Shown here piece by piece: positions 35,304 to 42,758 of a stretch of 64,000 nt of DNA. Position numbers and translations under genes: made by a program. The notes under the pieces are model-generated. The model was not told the DNA's origin, searched no databases, and saw nothing but the letters and a program-made list of their open reading frames with translations. Position 1 is the first letter of the stretch, and each line of letters opens with the position of its first letter. The stretch comes from JAVKFY01 sp040223615 (GTDB taxonomy: Bacteria > Pseudomonadota > Alphaproteobacteria > GCA-2731375): positions 62,001 through 126,000 of the forward strand of contig JAVKFY010000034.1 of the NCBI GenBank assembly GCA_040223615.1, in the 5' to 3' direction.

Positions 35304-36458
35304 ATGAGTGAACTGGACGACATGACGGCGGCGGTCGACGCGATCTACGCCGCTTCCGTCGGTCAGACGGGCTGGCACGAGGCGCTGGATGCGATCCTGC
35401 GCGCGACCGACCACACGCATGCCTCGGTCTATGCCAGCAACCGGCTGGTGCGGCAGGCCGCGACCGAGACGTATCGGCTGCCGGTGACCGGCTACTGGCA
35501 CAATCACGACCCGGCGATCCAGCAGGCCTACGAGACCGAGTTCTTCAGGGACGACCCGAACCGGCACTACCGGCTGCGTCATCCGCGGGCGCGGATCATG
35601 AGCGAGCCGATGTACGGCGACGACCGCACCCTTGACCGCAACGCCTTCTACGCCTGGGCCGAGAAGGTCGCCGACCTGCGCTACTTCCTGTACGGCCAGA
35701 CCGACCCCGACGCGCAGATCGGCGCGGTGGTCAGCCTGCATCGGTCGCGCCGGCAAGGTCCGGCCACGGCGGATGAAATCGCAAGGTACCGGCCGCTGCT
35801 GGCGCACATTCAGCGCGCGGCGGAGATCGAGCACCACATGGCCGGGGCGCTAGCGCTGGGCTTCGGCTCGCTCGATCTGCTGGAGGCGAATCCGACCGGC
35901 ATCGTGCTGCTGGACGGCCTCGGCCTGGTGATCGTCGCCAACCGCGCCGCCCGCGACATCGCGGCGACCGGCGATGCCCTGACGCTCGACGATACGGTGA
36001 CGGCGCTGCGCCGGCCCGACGATGCCCGCCTGCAACGGTTGATCGGCGACGCCCTGGAAATTTCGGCGGGAAGCTGGCGCGAGGCCGGCGGCAGCCTGCG
36101 GCTGGCCCGGCGCAGCGGCCGGCGCGGCTATGTCGTCACCGTGGCGCCGGTGTCGCGGCGCGAGAGCATCCTGTCGAACCTGATGCCGGCGGCCAGCCTG
36201 CTGATCACCGATCCGGAGGCCGATGCCGCGCCGGCGGCGACGGCGGTGCTGCGCGACGCCTATGGCCTGACGGCGATGGAATCCCGCCTGGTCGAGCGGC
36301 TGATGGCCGGCGACAGTCCGACCGAGGCGGCGGTGGCGCTGGGCATCCAGGCAACCACCGCGCGCACCCACCTGTCCGCGGTGTTCCGCAAGACCGAGAC
36401 CGGGCGCCAGCAGGACCTGGTCCGGCTGGTGGCGACGCTGCCGTGGTGGGCGAAATGA
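35304..36458 (+). CDS. LuxR-family transcriptional regulator with PAS-like sensor
   Basis: This 384-aa regulator has an N-terminal sensor region (about 1-175), a PAS-like module around LEANPTGIVLLDGLGLVIVA followed by NRAARDIAATGDALTL, and a C-terminal helix-turn-helix. The latter reads LTAMESRLVERLMAGDSPTE, then AAVALGIQATTARTHLSAVF, the latter the DNA-recognition helix region. This architecture is found in many stand-alone Alphaproteobacterial regulators. It diverges from the other LuxR gene and lies 272 bp upstream of the PEP-CTERM gene, which it could regulate; I see no direct proof. The ATG choice removes 38 non-conserved upstream codons. Confidence 0.88.
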   Translation: MSELDDMTAAVDAIYAASVGQTGWHEALDAILRATDHTHASVYASNRLVRQAATETYRLPVTGYWHNHDPAIQQAYETEFFRDDPNRHYRLRHPRARIMSEPMYGDDRTLDRNAFYAWAEKVADLRYFLYGQTDPDAQIGAVVSLHRSRRQGPATADEIARYRPLLAHIQRAAEIEHHMAGALALGFGSLDLLEANPTGIVLLDGLGLVIVANRAARDIAATGDALTLDDTVTALRRPDDARLQRLIGDALEISAGSWREAGGSLRLARRSGRRGYVVTVAPVSRRESILSNLMPAASLLITDPEADAAPAATAVLRDAYGLTAMESRLVERLMAGDSPTEAAVALGIQATTARTHLSAVFRKTETGRQQDLVRLVATLPWWAK

Positions 36459-36546
36459 CCGGGGGAGTCGTGCCGGTTAACAGCACCGGCCGCGCCGGAC
36501 CTCGGGCGGGCTGCGGCAAGTCCATGACAGATAAGGATTTTCCCCC

Positions 36547-36613
36547 ACGACTCCTTCAAATGAACGAGTCGTGACACCTGACAACAGCGCTGCGAGAACG
36601 CGGCTTGTCGCAG
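36547..36613. promoter_or_regulatory. Two dyads with equal spacing upstream of the PEP-CTERM gene
   Basis: Dyad 1 is ACGACTC-N12-GAGTCGT (36547-36572), a perfect 7+7 inverted repeat. Dyad 2 is CTGCGA-N12-TCGCAG (36590-36613). Their centres are 42 bp apart, four helical turns, and both lie left of the sigma-54-like promoter at 36645. The half-site GAGTCGT occurs once more near 36466, directly after the LuxR stop. This layout suits an enhancer-binding protein, but the binding protein is unknown. Confidence 0.55.
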
Positions 36614-36644
36614 TAATGCATTGAAAATACACGACCTTTTGCGC

Positions 36645-36659
36645 TGGCACGGTTCCTGC
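36645..36659 (+). promoter_or_regulatory. Sigma-54-like promoter of the PEP-CTERM gene
   Basis: TGGCACGGTTCCTGC has a full TGGCACG -24 block and a one-mismatch -12 block (CTGC for TTGC). It lies 71 bp upstream of the PEP-CTERM ATG. In other bacteria PEP-CTERM genes are controlled by sigma-54 with the PrsK/PrsR regulators, so a sigma-54 promoter here is consistent with known biology. It is weaker than the psp promoter in sequence. Confidence 0.65.
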
Positions 36660-36730
36660 TCTTATTGACCTGACGGGGTGACGGCTCTGGGCCGCCGCTC
36701 GATTGGCGCAACAAGATGGGACTTCCAGTC

Positions 36731-37522
36731 ATGAAGGTACGTTACGCAGTCGCGGGCCTGTTTGCCCTGGCCATCGCCCCGGCGGCGCAGGCCACGCAAG
36801 TCGCCGGTATCCAGCTCAATTCGGGCACATTCATTGCCGACAACGGCAACAACGCCTCGGTCAGCTATCCCGGCCCGGCGATCGATCCGCATCGCGAAGG
36901 TGTCTCGACCATCGACAGCGTCAACGGCACGGTGCACGTGTCCGGCCAGTCGCATCCCGTTGCAACCGGCGCCGAGGACGCGATTCGTGTCTTCACCGAG
37001 ATCACCACGCAGCTCATCTATACCGGCTTGCCGGCCACCTTGACGTTCTTCGCCGTCCTCGACGGCGAGCTGTTTTCCGATGGCGGGGGCTTCTCAAACG
37101 TTGACGCAGACCTCAGCACCCTCAACGACATCGTCGGCAGTCCGGCCGACAGCTATGCCGCGCAGACCCCGCCGGGCGGCGGCACCGTCTTCGTCGACGA
37201 GGTGCTGCAGATTTCCTTCGACGTGCTGGACGGCCAGACGTTCCGGGTGTTCTCGTCGCTTTCCGTACGGCCGGACGCGTCCTGCAGCCTGGCACTTGAA
37301 ACGTGCTTCGTGGCGACCGCTGACTTCGCCAACTCGATGACGTTGTTCGTCGACGGCGTGCCGGATGGTGGCCTGCTGACCAACACCAACCCCGACGAGA
37401 ACTTCATCTACCAGACCCGGATCGACGACGACGGCGGCAGCACCGACGCGTCGGAACCGGCGATGCTGGGCCTGCTGGGGCTGGGCCTGCTCGGCCTGGC
37501 GATCGGCCGGCGCCGCGGCTGA
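36731..37522 (+). CDS. PEP-CTERM sorting-domain secreted protein
   Basis: This 263-aa exported protein starts MKVRYAVAGLFALAIAPAAQ with an AQA signal-peptidase site. It ends SEPAMLGLLGLGLLGLAIG followed by RRRG: the (P)EP motif, a hydrophobic helix and a basic tail of the PEP-CTERM/exosortase sorting signal. The motif reads S-E-P rather than P-E-P. The mature domain is beta-rich, acidic and Asn/Asp/Gly-heavy, with two cysteines (ASCSLALETCF), typical of extracellular matrix or floc proteins. No exosortase gene is in the window. A sigma-54-like promoter and two dyads precede it. Confidence 0.9.
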   Translation: MKVRYAVAGLFALAIAPAAQATQVAGIQLNSGTFIADNGNNASVSYPGPAIDPHREGVSTIDSVNGTVHVSGQSHPVATGAEDAIRVFTEITTQLIYTGLPATLTFFAVLDGELFSDGGGFSNVDADLSTLNDIVGSPADSYAAQTPPGGGTVFVDEVLQISFDVLDGQTFRVFSSLSVRPDASCSLALETCFVATADFANSMTLFVDGVPDGGLLTNTNPDENFIYQTRIDDDGGSTDASEPAMLGLLGLGLLGLAIGRRRG

Positions 37523-37582
37523 TCGCTGTGGTGGCGGCGGTCCCGATTGCCGCCGCCACCCGGCACGCCTAATCTCTCGGCC

Positions 37583-38938
37583 ATGACTGATTGGCACGAG
37601 ATGACCGCGCTGGCACTTGGTGCCGGTGTCGCCGCCGGCAAGATCGATCCGGTCGAGCTGGCCGACCATTTCCTGGAACGCATCGCGACGCACGACGCGG
37701 ATCGGCGGGTTTACATCCTGCCGACGCCGGACCGTGCGCGGGCCGAAGCCGCGGCGGCGCGGGCGCGGCAGCAGGCGGGCCAGCGGCTCGGGCCGCTCGA
37801 CGGCGTGCCGATGTCGTGGAAGGACCTGTTCGACACCGCCGGCATCACAACCACCTTCGGCTCGGCACTGTTTCGCGAGCGGGTGCCGGCGCACGACGCG
37901 CGGGTGCTGGCGCGGGCGACGGCCGCCGGCATGGTCTGTCTCGGCAAGACCACCCTATCCGAGCTCGCCTATTCCGGCCTCGGCATCAACCCGACCTTCG
38001 GCACTCCGGCGAACGCCGCCGACCCGGACATCGAGCGCGTGCCCGGCGGCTCGTCGTCGGGCGCCGGCGTGTCGGTGGCGGGCGGGCTGGCGCCGGCCGG
38101 CATCGGCTCCGACACCGGCGGCTCGGTACGCATCCCCGCCGCGTGGAACGGGCTGGTCGGGCTGAAGACCACTATCGGCCGGCTGCCGCTGGATGGCGCC
38201 ATGCCGCTGTCGCTCAGCTACGACACCGCCGGACCGCTGACGCTGGACGTGGCCGACGCGGCGGCGGTGTTCGCGGTGCTGGACGAGAGCCGCATGGCCG
38301 ACCTCAAGGGCGCGAGCATCAAGGGCGCGCGGCTGCTGGTGCCGACCACCATCGTCTTCGACGGGCTGGACGACACCGTCGCCGGCGCGATCGGCGCGGC
38401 GCTGGAGAAACTGGCGCAAGCCGGCGCGGTGCTGGAACGGCTGCCGGTGCCGGAATTCACCGAGGCCTACGACGCGGTCGCCGAATACGGCAACGTGATC
38501 ACCTCGGAGGGCTACGCGCTGTGGCGCGACGAGGTGGCGCGCGGCGGCAACCAGGTCTTCGGCCCGATCCGCGAACGGCTGCAGATGGCGGAGCAGATGA
38601 CCGCCTATCAGGCCGAGAAGGCACACATGGTGCTGGGCGATATCGCCCGGCGGTTCCAGGCACGCTACGCCGGCTACCAGGCGGTGGTGATGCCGACCGT
38701 GCCGATCGTGGCGCCGGCGATTCAGCCCCTGCTGGACGACCGCGCCGCGTTCGACGCCGCCAACGTGATGAGCGCGCGCAACACCCGCTTCGGCAATCTG
38801 ATGGCCGGCTGCGGCCTGACCATCCCGTGTCAGCGCGACGGCGAGCTGCCGGTCGGCCTGTGCTTCATGGCCGCGCCGAACACCGAGGGCGCGCTGCTGC
38901 GCCTGGGCAAGGCGGTGGAGGCGGCTCTCCAAGTATAA
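37583..38938 (+). CDS. Amidase signature family protein
   Basis: This 451-aa amidase has the Ser-cisSer-Lys triad: Lys in DGVPMSWKDLFDTAG, the serine-rich loop VPGGSSSGAGVSVAGG, and the nucleophile in GSDTGGSVRIPAAWNGL. Family members hydrolyse diverse amides, including acetamide-like compounds, indoleacetamide, and the Glu-tRNA intermediate (GatA). It lacks GatA-specific context (no gatB/gatC), so the substrate is unknown. It lies 60 bp after the PEP-CTERM gene and may be transcribed separately. A REP-like element follows its stop. Confidence 0.92.
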   Translation: MTDWHEMTALALGAGVAAGKIDPVELADHFLERIATHDADRRVYILPTPDRARAEAAAARARQQAGQRLGPLDGVPMSWKDLFDTAGITTTFGSALFRERVPAHDARVLARATAAGMVCLGKTTLSELAYSGLGINPTFGTPANAADPDIERVPGGSSSGAGVSVAGGLAPAGIGSDTGGSVRIPAAWNGLVGLKTTIGRLPLDGAMPLSLSYDTAGPLTLDVADAAAVFAVLDESRMADLKGASIKGARLLVPTTIVFDGLDDTVAGAIGAALEKLAQAGAVLERLPVPEFTEAYDAVAEYGNVITSEGYALWRDEVARGGNQVFGPIRERLQMAEQMTAYQAEKAHMVLGDIARRFQARYAGYQAVVMPTVPIVAPAIQPLLDDRAAFDAANVMSARNTRFGNLMAGCGLTIPCQRDGELPVGLCFMAAPNTEGALLRLGKAVEAALQV

Positions 38939-38941
38939 CAA

Positions 38942-39037
38942 CGTCGTCATGTCGGGCTTGACCCGGCATCAACGGCTTGCAGCGTTCGTGTGGCTGGCCG
39001 TAGATCCTGGGTCGCGCTGCGCGTGCCCGGGACGACG
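38942..39037. repeat. REP-like nested palindromic element
   Basis: An outer CGTCGTC/GACGACG pair encloses two GC-rich hairpins: GTCGGGCTTGACCCGGC, and CTGGGTCGCGC...GCGTGCCCGGG. This is the design of alphaproteobacterial REP/BIME-type elements (motif GGGCTTGACCCGG). It lies between convergent stops of the amidase and LLM genes, and could stabilise both 3' ends or act as a terminator. Confidence 0.65.
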
Positions 39038-39045
39038 GGTACATA

Positions 39046-39915
39046 TTACCGCATTGCCTCGACGAACCGGCGCATGGCGTCGATCTGCTTGTCGAGCGGG
39101 CCGATGTCCTGGCCGGAGCAGTAGAAGCCGACGTGGGTGATGCTGTGTTCGGCCCAGGCGTCGGCGGCGCGGCGCCAGTCGTCGGGGCCGCCCTTGCCGG
39201 CGCGGACCCAGACCTCGATGCCGAACTGGAACGGGTTGCGGCCCTCGTCGCGTAGATACTGACGCAGTTGCTTGAGCTGGCCGAGGCGTTCCTCGCTCGG
39301 CCCGCCGAGCGGTATCCAGCCCTGGCCGTACTTCGCGGCGCGGCGCAGCGCGGCATCGGCCGAGCCGCCGAACCAGACCGGGATCGGCCGCTGGATCGGC
39401 GGCGGGTTGATGCCGGATGCGGTGACGGTGTGGAAGTCGCCCTCGAAGGTGACGCTGCGCTCGGTCCACAGCCGGTTCATCAGCTCGACCTGCTCGGCCT
39501 GGCGCCGGCCGCGTGTCGCCCAGACCTCGCCCAGCGCCTCGTATTCCAGCGGGTTCCAGCCGACGCCGACGCCGAGGCGCAGCCTGCCGCCGGTGAGGAT
39601 GTCGAGCTGCGCGGCCTGCTTGGCGACCAGCGCGGTCTGCCGCTGCGGCAGGATCAGCACGCCGGTGGCGATCTCCAGCCCGTCGGCGAAGGCGGCCAGG
39701 TAGGACGCGGTGACGAACATCTCGTGGAAGGCGTCGTCGATGGTGTAAATCGGCGTGAAGCCGGGCAGCGCGTCGGCCTCGGCGGTGACCACGTGGTCGG
39801 GCACCTCGATGAAATCGAACCCCAGCTCCTTGGTCGCCTGCGCCCAGTCGCGGATGGCATGGCGGTCGACGGCGATGTCGCGGGTCGGAAAGACGGCGCC
39901 GAGCTTCACGTCCAT
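39046..39915 (-). CDS. LLM-class flavin-dependent oxidoreductase
   Basis: This 289-aa luciferase-like (TIM-barrel) protein begins MDVKLGAVFPTRDIAVDRHA. It has ELGFDFIEVPDHVVTAEADA, the classic F420/FMN-binding start, IATGVLILPQRQTALVAKQA and LDILTGGRLRLGVGVGWNPL, then PVWFGGSADAALRRAAKYGQ. Such enzymes use F420 or FMN to oxidise or reduce many substrates; which cofactor cannot be judged by eye. GGAGAC lies seven bases before the ATG. It is the last gene of the leftward globin-cyclase run, 10 bp after the TTC38-like gene. Confidence 0.93.
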   Translation of the reverse strand: MDVKLGAVFPTRDIAVDRHAIRDWAQATKELGFDFIEVPDHVVTAEADALPGFTPIYTIDDAFHEMFVTASYLAAFADGLEIATGVLILPQRQTALVAKQAAQLDILTGGRLRLGVGVGWNPLEYEALGEVWATRGRRQAEQVELMNRLWTERSVTFEGDFHTVTASGINPPPIQRPIPVWFGGSADAALRRAAKYGQGWIPLGGPSEERLGQLKQLRQYLRDEGRNPFQFGIEVWVRAGKGGPDDWRRAADAWAEHSITHVGFYCSGQDIGPLDKQIDAMRRFVEAMR

Positions 39916-39925
39916 ACGAGTCTCC

Positions 39926-41224
39926 TCAGACGGCGATGCGGCCCAGCCAGTCGGCATCGAGATGGCCGGCGCGGTGCCGCGTCCGCCTTTCCAACGCTTC
40001 GGCGGCGGCTTGGTTCTGTCCGGCGCGCAGATAGCCGATGATTACGGTGTCCTCGATCACGTCGCGTTGCGCGTGACTGCCGCCGATCCGCGCCAACTCG
40101 GACAGTGCCGGTTCCAGGATCGCCACCGCCCGGTCGGGCTCGCCGGCGTCGAAGGCGGCAAGCCCGCGGCACAACGCCGGCACCACCGGTCCGGCGGCCA
40201 GCTTGCCGGCGGCGACCAGGGCATCGATCTCGGCGATTCGCGCGGCAACGTCGGCGCCGGCGGCCGCCGCCGCCATGGTCGCGTGCACGTCGGCGAAGGG
40301 CAGGCCGGCATGCGGGAAGGCATTCCCTGCCAGCGCGGCGACCGGCCCCCAGGCCGCCGTGTCGACGGTCTGGCCATAGGCGGCGAGGCGCCAGAGCAGC
40401 GAGGCGGCGTCGGCCAGGGTGAACAACGGTGGCGAGGTGGCGACGTCCGGGCGGATTGCGTCGTCGTATAGCGCCAGCGCCGCGTCGACGTCGCCCAGTT
40501 GCAGCGCGAACAGCGCGGTGTGCCAGGTCAGGTGGCAGTGCAACTGGCTGTCGCGGTCGTAGTCGGGCAGCCAGGCGGCGACGAAATCGCGGCCGGCCGC
40601 GGCCTCGCCGGCCTCGTAGTAGGCGTGCGCGCGGGCATGCGCGGCGTGGGCGTTGCGCGGGTTCAGCTCCAGCGCCCTGTCGAGCAGCGGCGCGCCTTTT
40701 GCCGGATCGAAGGTCTCGGCGTAGGACCAGCCGAGATAGGTCAGGAACCACCAGTCCTCGTCCCAGCCGTGCGCGACGCTTTCCAGCAGGTCGCGCTGCG
40801 CCTCGTGGTGGTCGACCCGGCCGGAAAATCCCAGCAGGCCGTAGACGCCGAGTGCCAGCGACAATGGCAACGCGTCGCGCGGGAAGTCGCGCGCGTGGCG
40901 GGCGACCTGCGCCATGGCGTCGCCGGCCCTGCCCTCCACCGCGAGCGCGATGGCCTCCACGTGGCCCTGCTCGCGCTCGCCCCTCGCTTGCTTGCGGGCG
41001 ATGCCGGCGTGCTCGCGCGCCACCGCGGGCTGCGCGTACATCTGCGCCAGCCGTGCCCGCGCGGCGTGCGCCAGCGCGAAGTCGGGCGCCTCGGCCAACG
41101 CCGCGTCGAGCCGCTCCGCCGCCCCGGCGTTGGCCGACAGCAGCAGGTCGAGACCTTCGGTGTAGAGCGCGACTGCCGCCGGCTGGTCGCAGTTCACCGG
41201 CAAGCCGAAGCGATCCTGGGCCAT
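39926..41224 (-). CDS. Tetratricopeptide-repeat protein, TTC38-like
   Basis: This 432-aa all-helical protein resembles the TTC38 family (StaR-like TPR). Its opening DRFGLPVNCDQPAAVALYTE and GLDLLLSANAGAAERLDAAL match that family well. TPR units are visible at LDAALAEAPDFALAHAARAR, then LLDRALELNPRNAHAAHARA. TPR proteins are adaptors; TTC38 members have no settled function, though some neighbour natural-product or amide-hydrolase genes. Its ATG overlaps the cyclase stop by one base (TGATG), so translation is coupled to the cyclase. It may act as a partner or output module of that cyclase, which is inference. Confidence 0.85.
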   Translation of the reverse strand: MAQDRFGLPVNCDQPAAVALYTEGLDLLLSANAGAAERLDAALAEAPDFALAHAARARLAQMYAQPAVAREHAGIARKQARGEREQGHVEAIALAVEGRAGDAMAQVARHARDFPRDALPLSLALGVYGLLGFSGRVDHHEAQRDLLESVAHGWDEDWWFLTYLGWSYAETFDPAKGAPLLDRALELNPRNAHAAHARAHAYYEAGEAAAGRDFVAAWLPDYDRDSQLHCHLTWHTALFALQLGDVDAALALYDDAIRPDVATSPPLFTLADAASLLWRLAAYGQTVDTAAWGPVAALAGNAFPHAGLPFADVHATMAAAAAGADVAARIAEIDALVAAGKLAAGPVVPALCRGLAAFDAGEPDRAVAILEPALSELARIGGSHAQRDVIEDTVIIGYLRAGQNQAAAEALERRTRHRAGHLDADWLGRIAV

Positions 41225-42303
41225 CAGCCCTGTTCCGATTCCAGGAAGTAGAGCCGCTTGGTGCCGAAGCCCTTGATCTCGTACTCGCCGCGGTCGATCA
41301 GCATGAAGTCGTCCTTCAGCAGCGTGTAGGTGTCGTCGCACACGGTGATCTGGCGCGGTTCGGAGAGCTGCTCCATGCGCGCGGCCAGGTTCACCGCCGG
41401 GCCGAAGATGTCGTAGACATACTTGTTGATGCCGACGATGGAGCCGATCAGCGGGCCGGTGTTGATGCCGATGCGGCACAGCCACGGCTCCGGCAGCGCG
41501 GCGTTGCGGCGGTCGAGATAGCGGCGCATGCGCAGCGCCACCTTGGCGATGTTGGCGGCGTGGTCGGGATTCGCCTCCGGCATGCCGGCGACCGCCATGT
41601 AGGCGTCGCCGATGGTCTTGATCCGCTCGCAGTCGAACATCTCCACGATGCGGTCGAAGGCGGAGAAGATGTCGTTCAGCTCGGCGATCAGCGGGCCGGG
41701 ATCGCGCGACACCGTCATGTCGGTGAAGTCGACGAAGTCAAGCATCAGCACGGTGGCCTGCTCGAAACGCTGCGGCGTGGTGGTGCCGTAGTCCTTCATC
41801 TCCTCGTAGACCGACTTCGGCATGATGTTGAGCAGCAGCTTCTCGACCCGGTCCTTTTCCTTCTGCAGCTCGCGCGTGTTGCGCTCGGCCAGCTTGGAGT
41901 AGGACTCCAGCATGTACTCCGCCTCCTTCTGCTTCGAGATGGAGGCGCACTCGACCAGGATGTCGGACGGCCCGCCGTCGACCAGCGGGCGGAATTCCAG
42001 CTTCACCGGGACCGGGCGACCGCCGGCCTTGGCCTCGGTCTCGAAGCTGAACGGCCGGCCGCGCTCCATGCGCTCGCCGAGACGGTCGAGCGGCAGGCCG
42101 GGCACGCGGCTGGCCAGCGTCTCGTCGTCCTCGCCGGTGCCGGGAAACCACTGGAAGAACTTGGCGTTCTCGTAGGCCACGGTCCAGGCGCCGGGCCGCA
42201 CCACGGCGATCGCCAGGTTCAGCTTGGCCAGCAGGTGGCGGGTGGTCTCCGCGTCGAGCGGCAGGTCGTCGTCGGGCGCGGGCGCGTGTTCGGCGGCGGA
42301 CAT
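41224..42303 (-). CDS. Class III adenylate cyclase with N-terminal PAS-like and coiled-coil linker
   Basis: This 359-aa soluble protein has a PAS-like N-terminal domain (about 20-125) and a coiled coil (125-160). A cyclase domain (about 175-355) ends it, organised as in eukaryotic-type soluble guanylate cyclases (NIMPKSVYEEM linker). Metal ligands are Asp189 (VLMLDFVDFT) and Asp233 (IGDAYMAV). Lys229 and Asp298 are the adenine-specifying pair, and Asn305/Arg309 are the transition-state pair. I therefore call it adenylate, not guanylate, cyclase. The upstream gene, 13 bp away, is a truncated haemoglobin and the next a histidine kinase. The TTC38-like gene overlaps its stop. Confidence 0.9.
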   Translation of the reverse strand: MSAAEHAPAPDDDLPLDAETTRHLLAKLNLAIAVVRPGAWTVAYENAKFFQWFPGTGEDDETLASRVPGLPLDRLGERMERGRPFSFETEAKAGGRPVPVKLEFRPLVDGGPSDILVECASISKQKEAEYMLESYSKLAERNTRELQKEKDRVEKLLLNIMPKSVYEEMKDYGTTTPQRFEQATVLMLDFVDFTDMTVSRDPGPLIAELNDIFSAFDRIVEMFDCERIKTIGDAYMAVAGMPEANPDHAANIAKVALRMRRYLDRRNAALPEPWLCRIGINTGPLIGSIVGINKYVYDIFGPAVNLAARMEQLSEPRQITVCDDTYTLLKDDFMLIDRGEYEIKGFGTKRLYFLESEQG

Positions 42304-42316
42304 CGCGGGCTCCGGG

Positions 42317-42673
42317 TCAGGTCGAGACGACGTAGGAACTGCGCGCCGCGACCTGATTCATGATCGCGCGCACGTCCTCGTCCTCGACGCCGTGATCCTC
42401 CAGCGCTTCCTGCAGCACCATCGCGGTCTCCTCGAAGGCGGCCTGGTTGATCCGGTGCGGCGCGTGCACGCGCTGTAGCTGTTCGTTGGTGTAGCTGGCC
42501 GGGCCGCCCATCACCTGGGCGATGAACTTGGTCTGATGATCGATCAGGTTGCGCATGTCGACGCCCTCGAAATAGCCGGCCAGTTGCGGCGACTCGAGCA
42601 GGCGGTCGTAGAAGGTCGAGACGATGCGGCTGACGCTGGCGAAGCCGCCGTACTTCTCGAACATGCTCGCCAT
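42317..42673 (-). CDS. Group I truncated haemoglobin
   Basis: This 118-aa globin aligns with group I truncated haemoglobins (M. tuberculosis trHbN type). It has FEKYGGFASVSRIVSTFYDR with the distal B10 tyrosine (Tyr22), MGGPASYTNEQLQRVHAPH with the proximal F8 histidine (His70), and LAGYFEGVDMRNLIDHQTKF. The family binds O2, NO and CO; some members detoxify NO. The ATG after GGGGGATCGTC gives MASMFEKYGG; a longer frame upstream is unrelated. It sits 85 bp after a hybrid histidine kinase and 13 bp before a cyclase, suggesting a ligand-sensing role. That role is inferred. Confidence 0.95.
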   Translation of the reverse strand: MASMFEKYGGFASVSRIVSTFYDRLLESPQLAGYFEGVDMRNLIDHQTKFIAQVMGGPASYTNEQLQRVHAPHRINQAAFEETAMVLQEALEDHGVEDEDVRAIMNQVAARSSYVVST

Positions 42674-42758
42674 GACGATCCCCCGATTCGGTGTCTTGCG
42701 TGGTGAGCCCTGCCCTTCGATAGCGAACCGGGGCGCAAAATGCCAGGGGGGAAGTGTT

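Noticed and set aside
36463..36492. Hairpin GCCGGT...ACCGGC after the LuxR gene as a terminator
   Set aside because: It lacks a T-run. The GAGTCGT motif beside it is more likely part of the regulator binding set.
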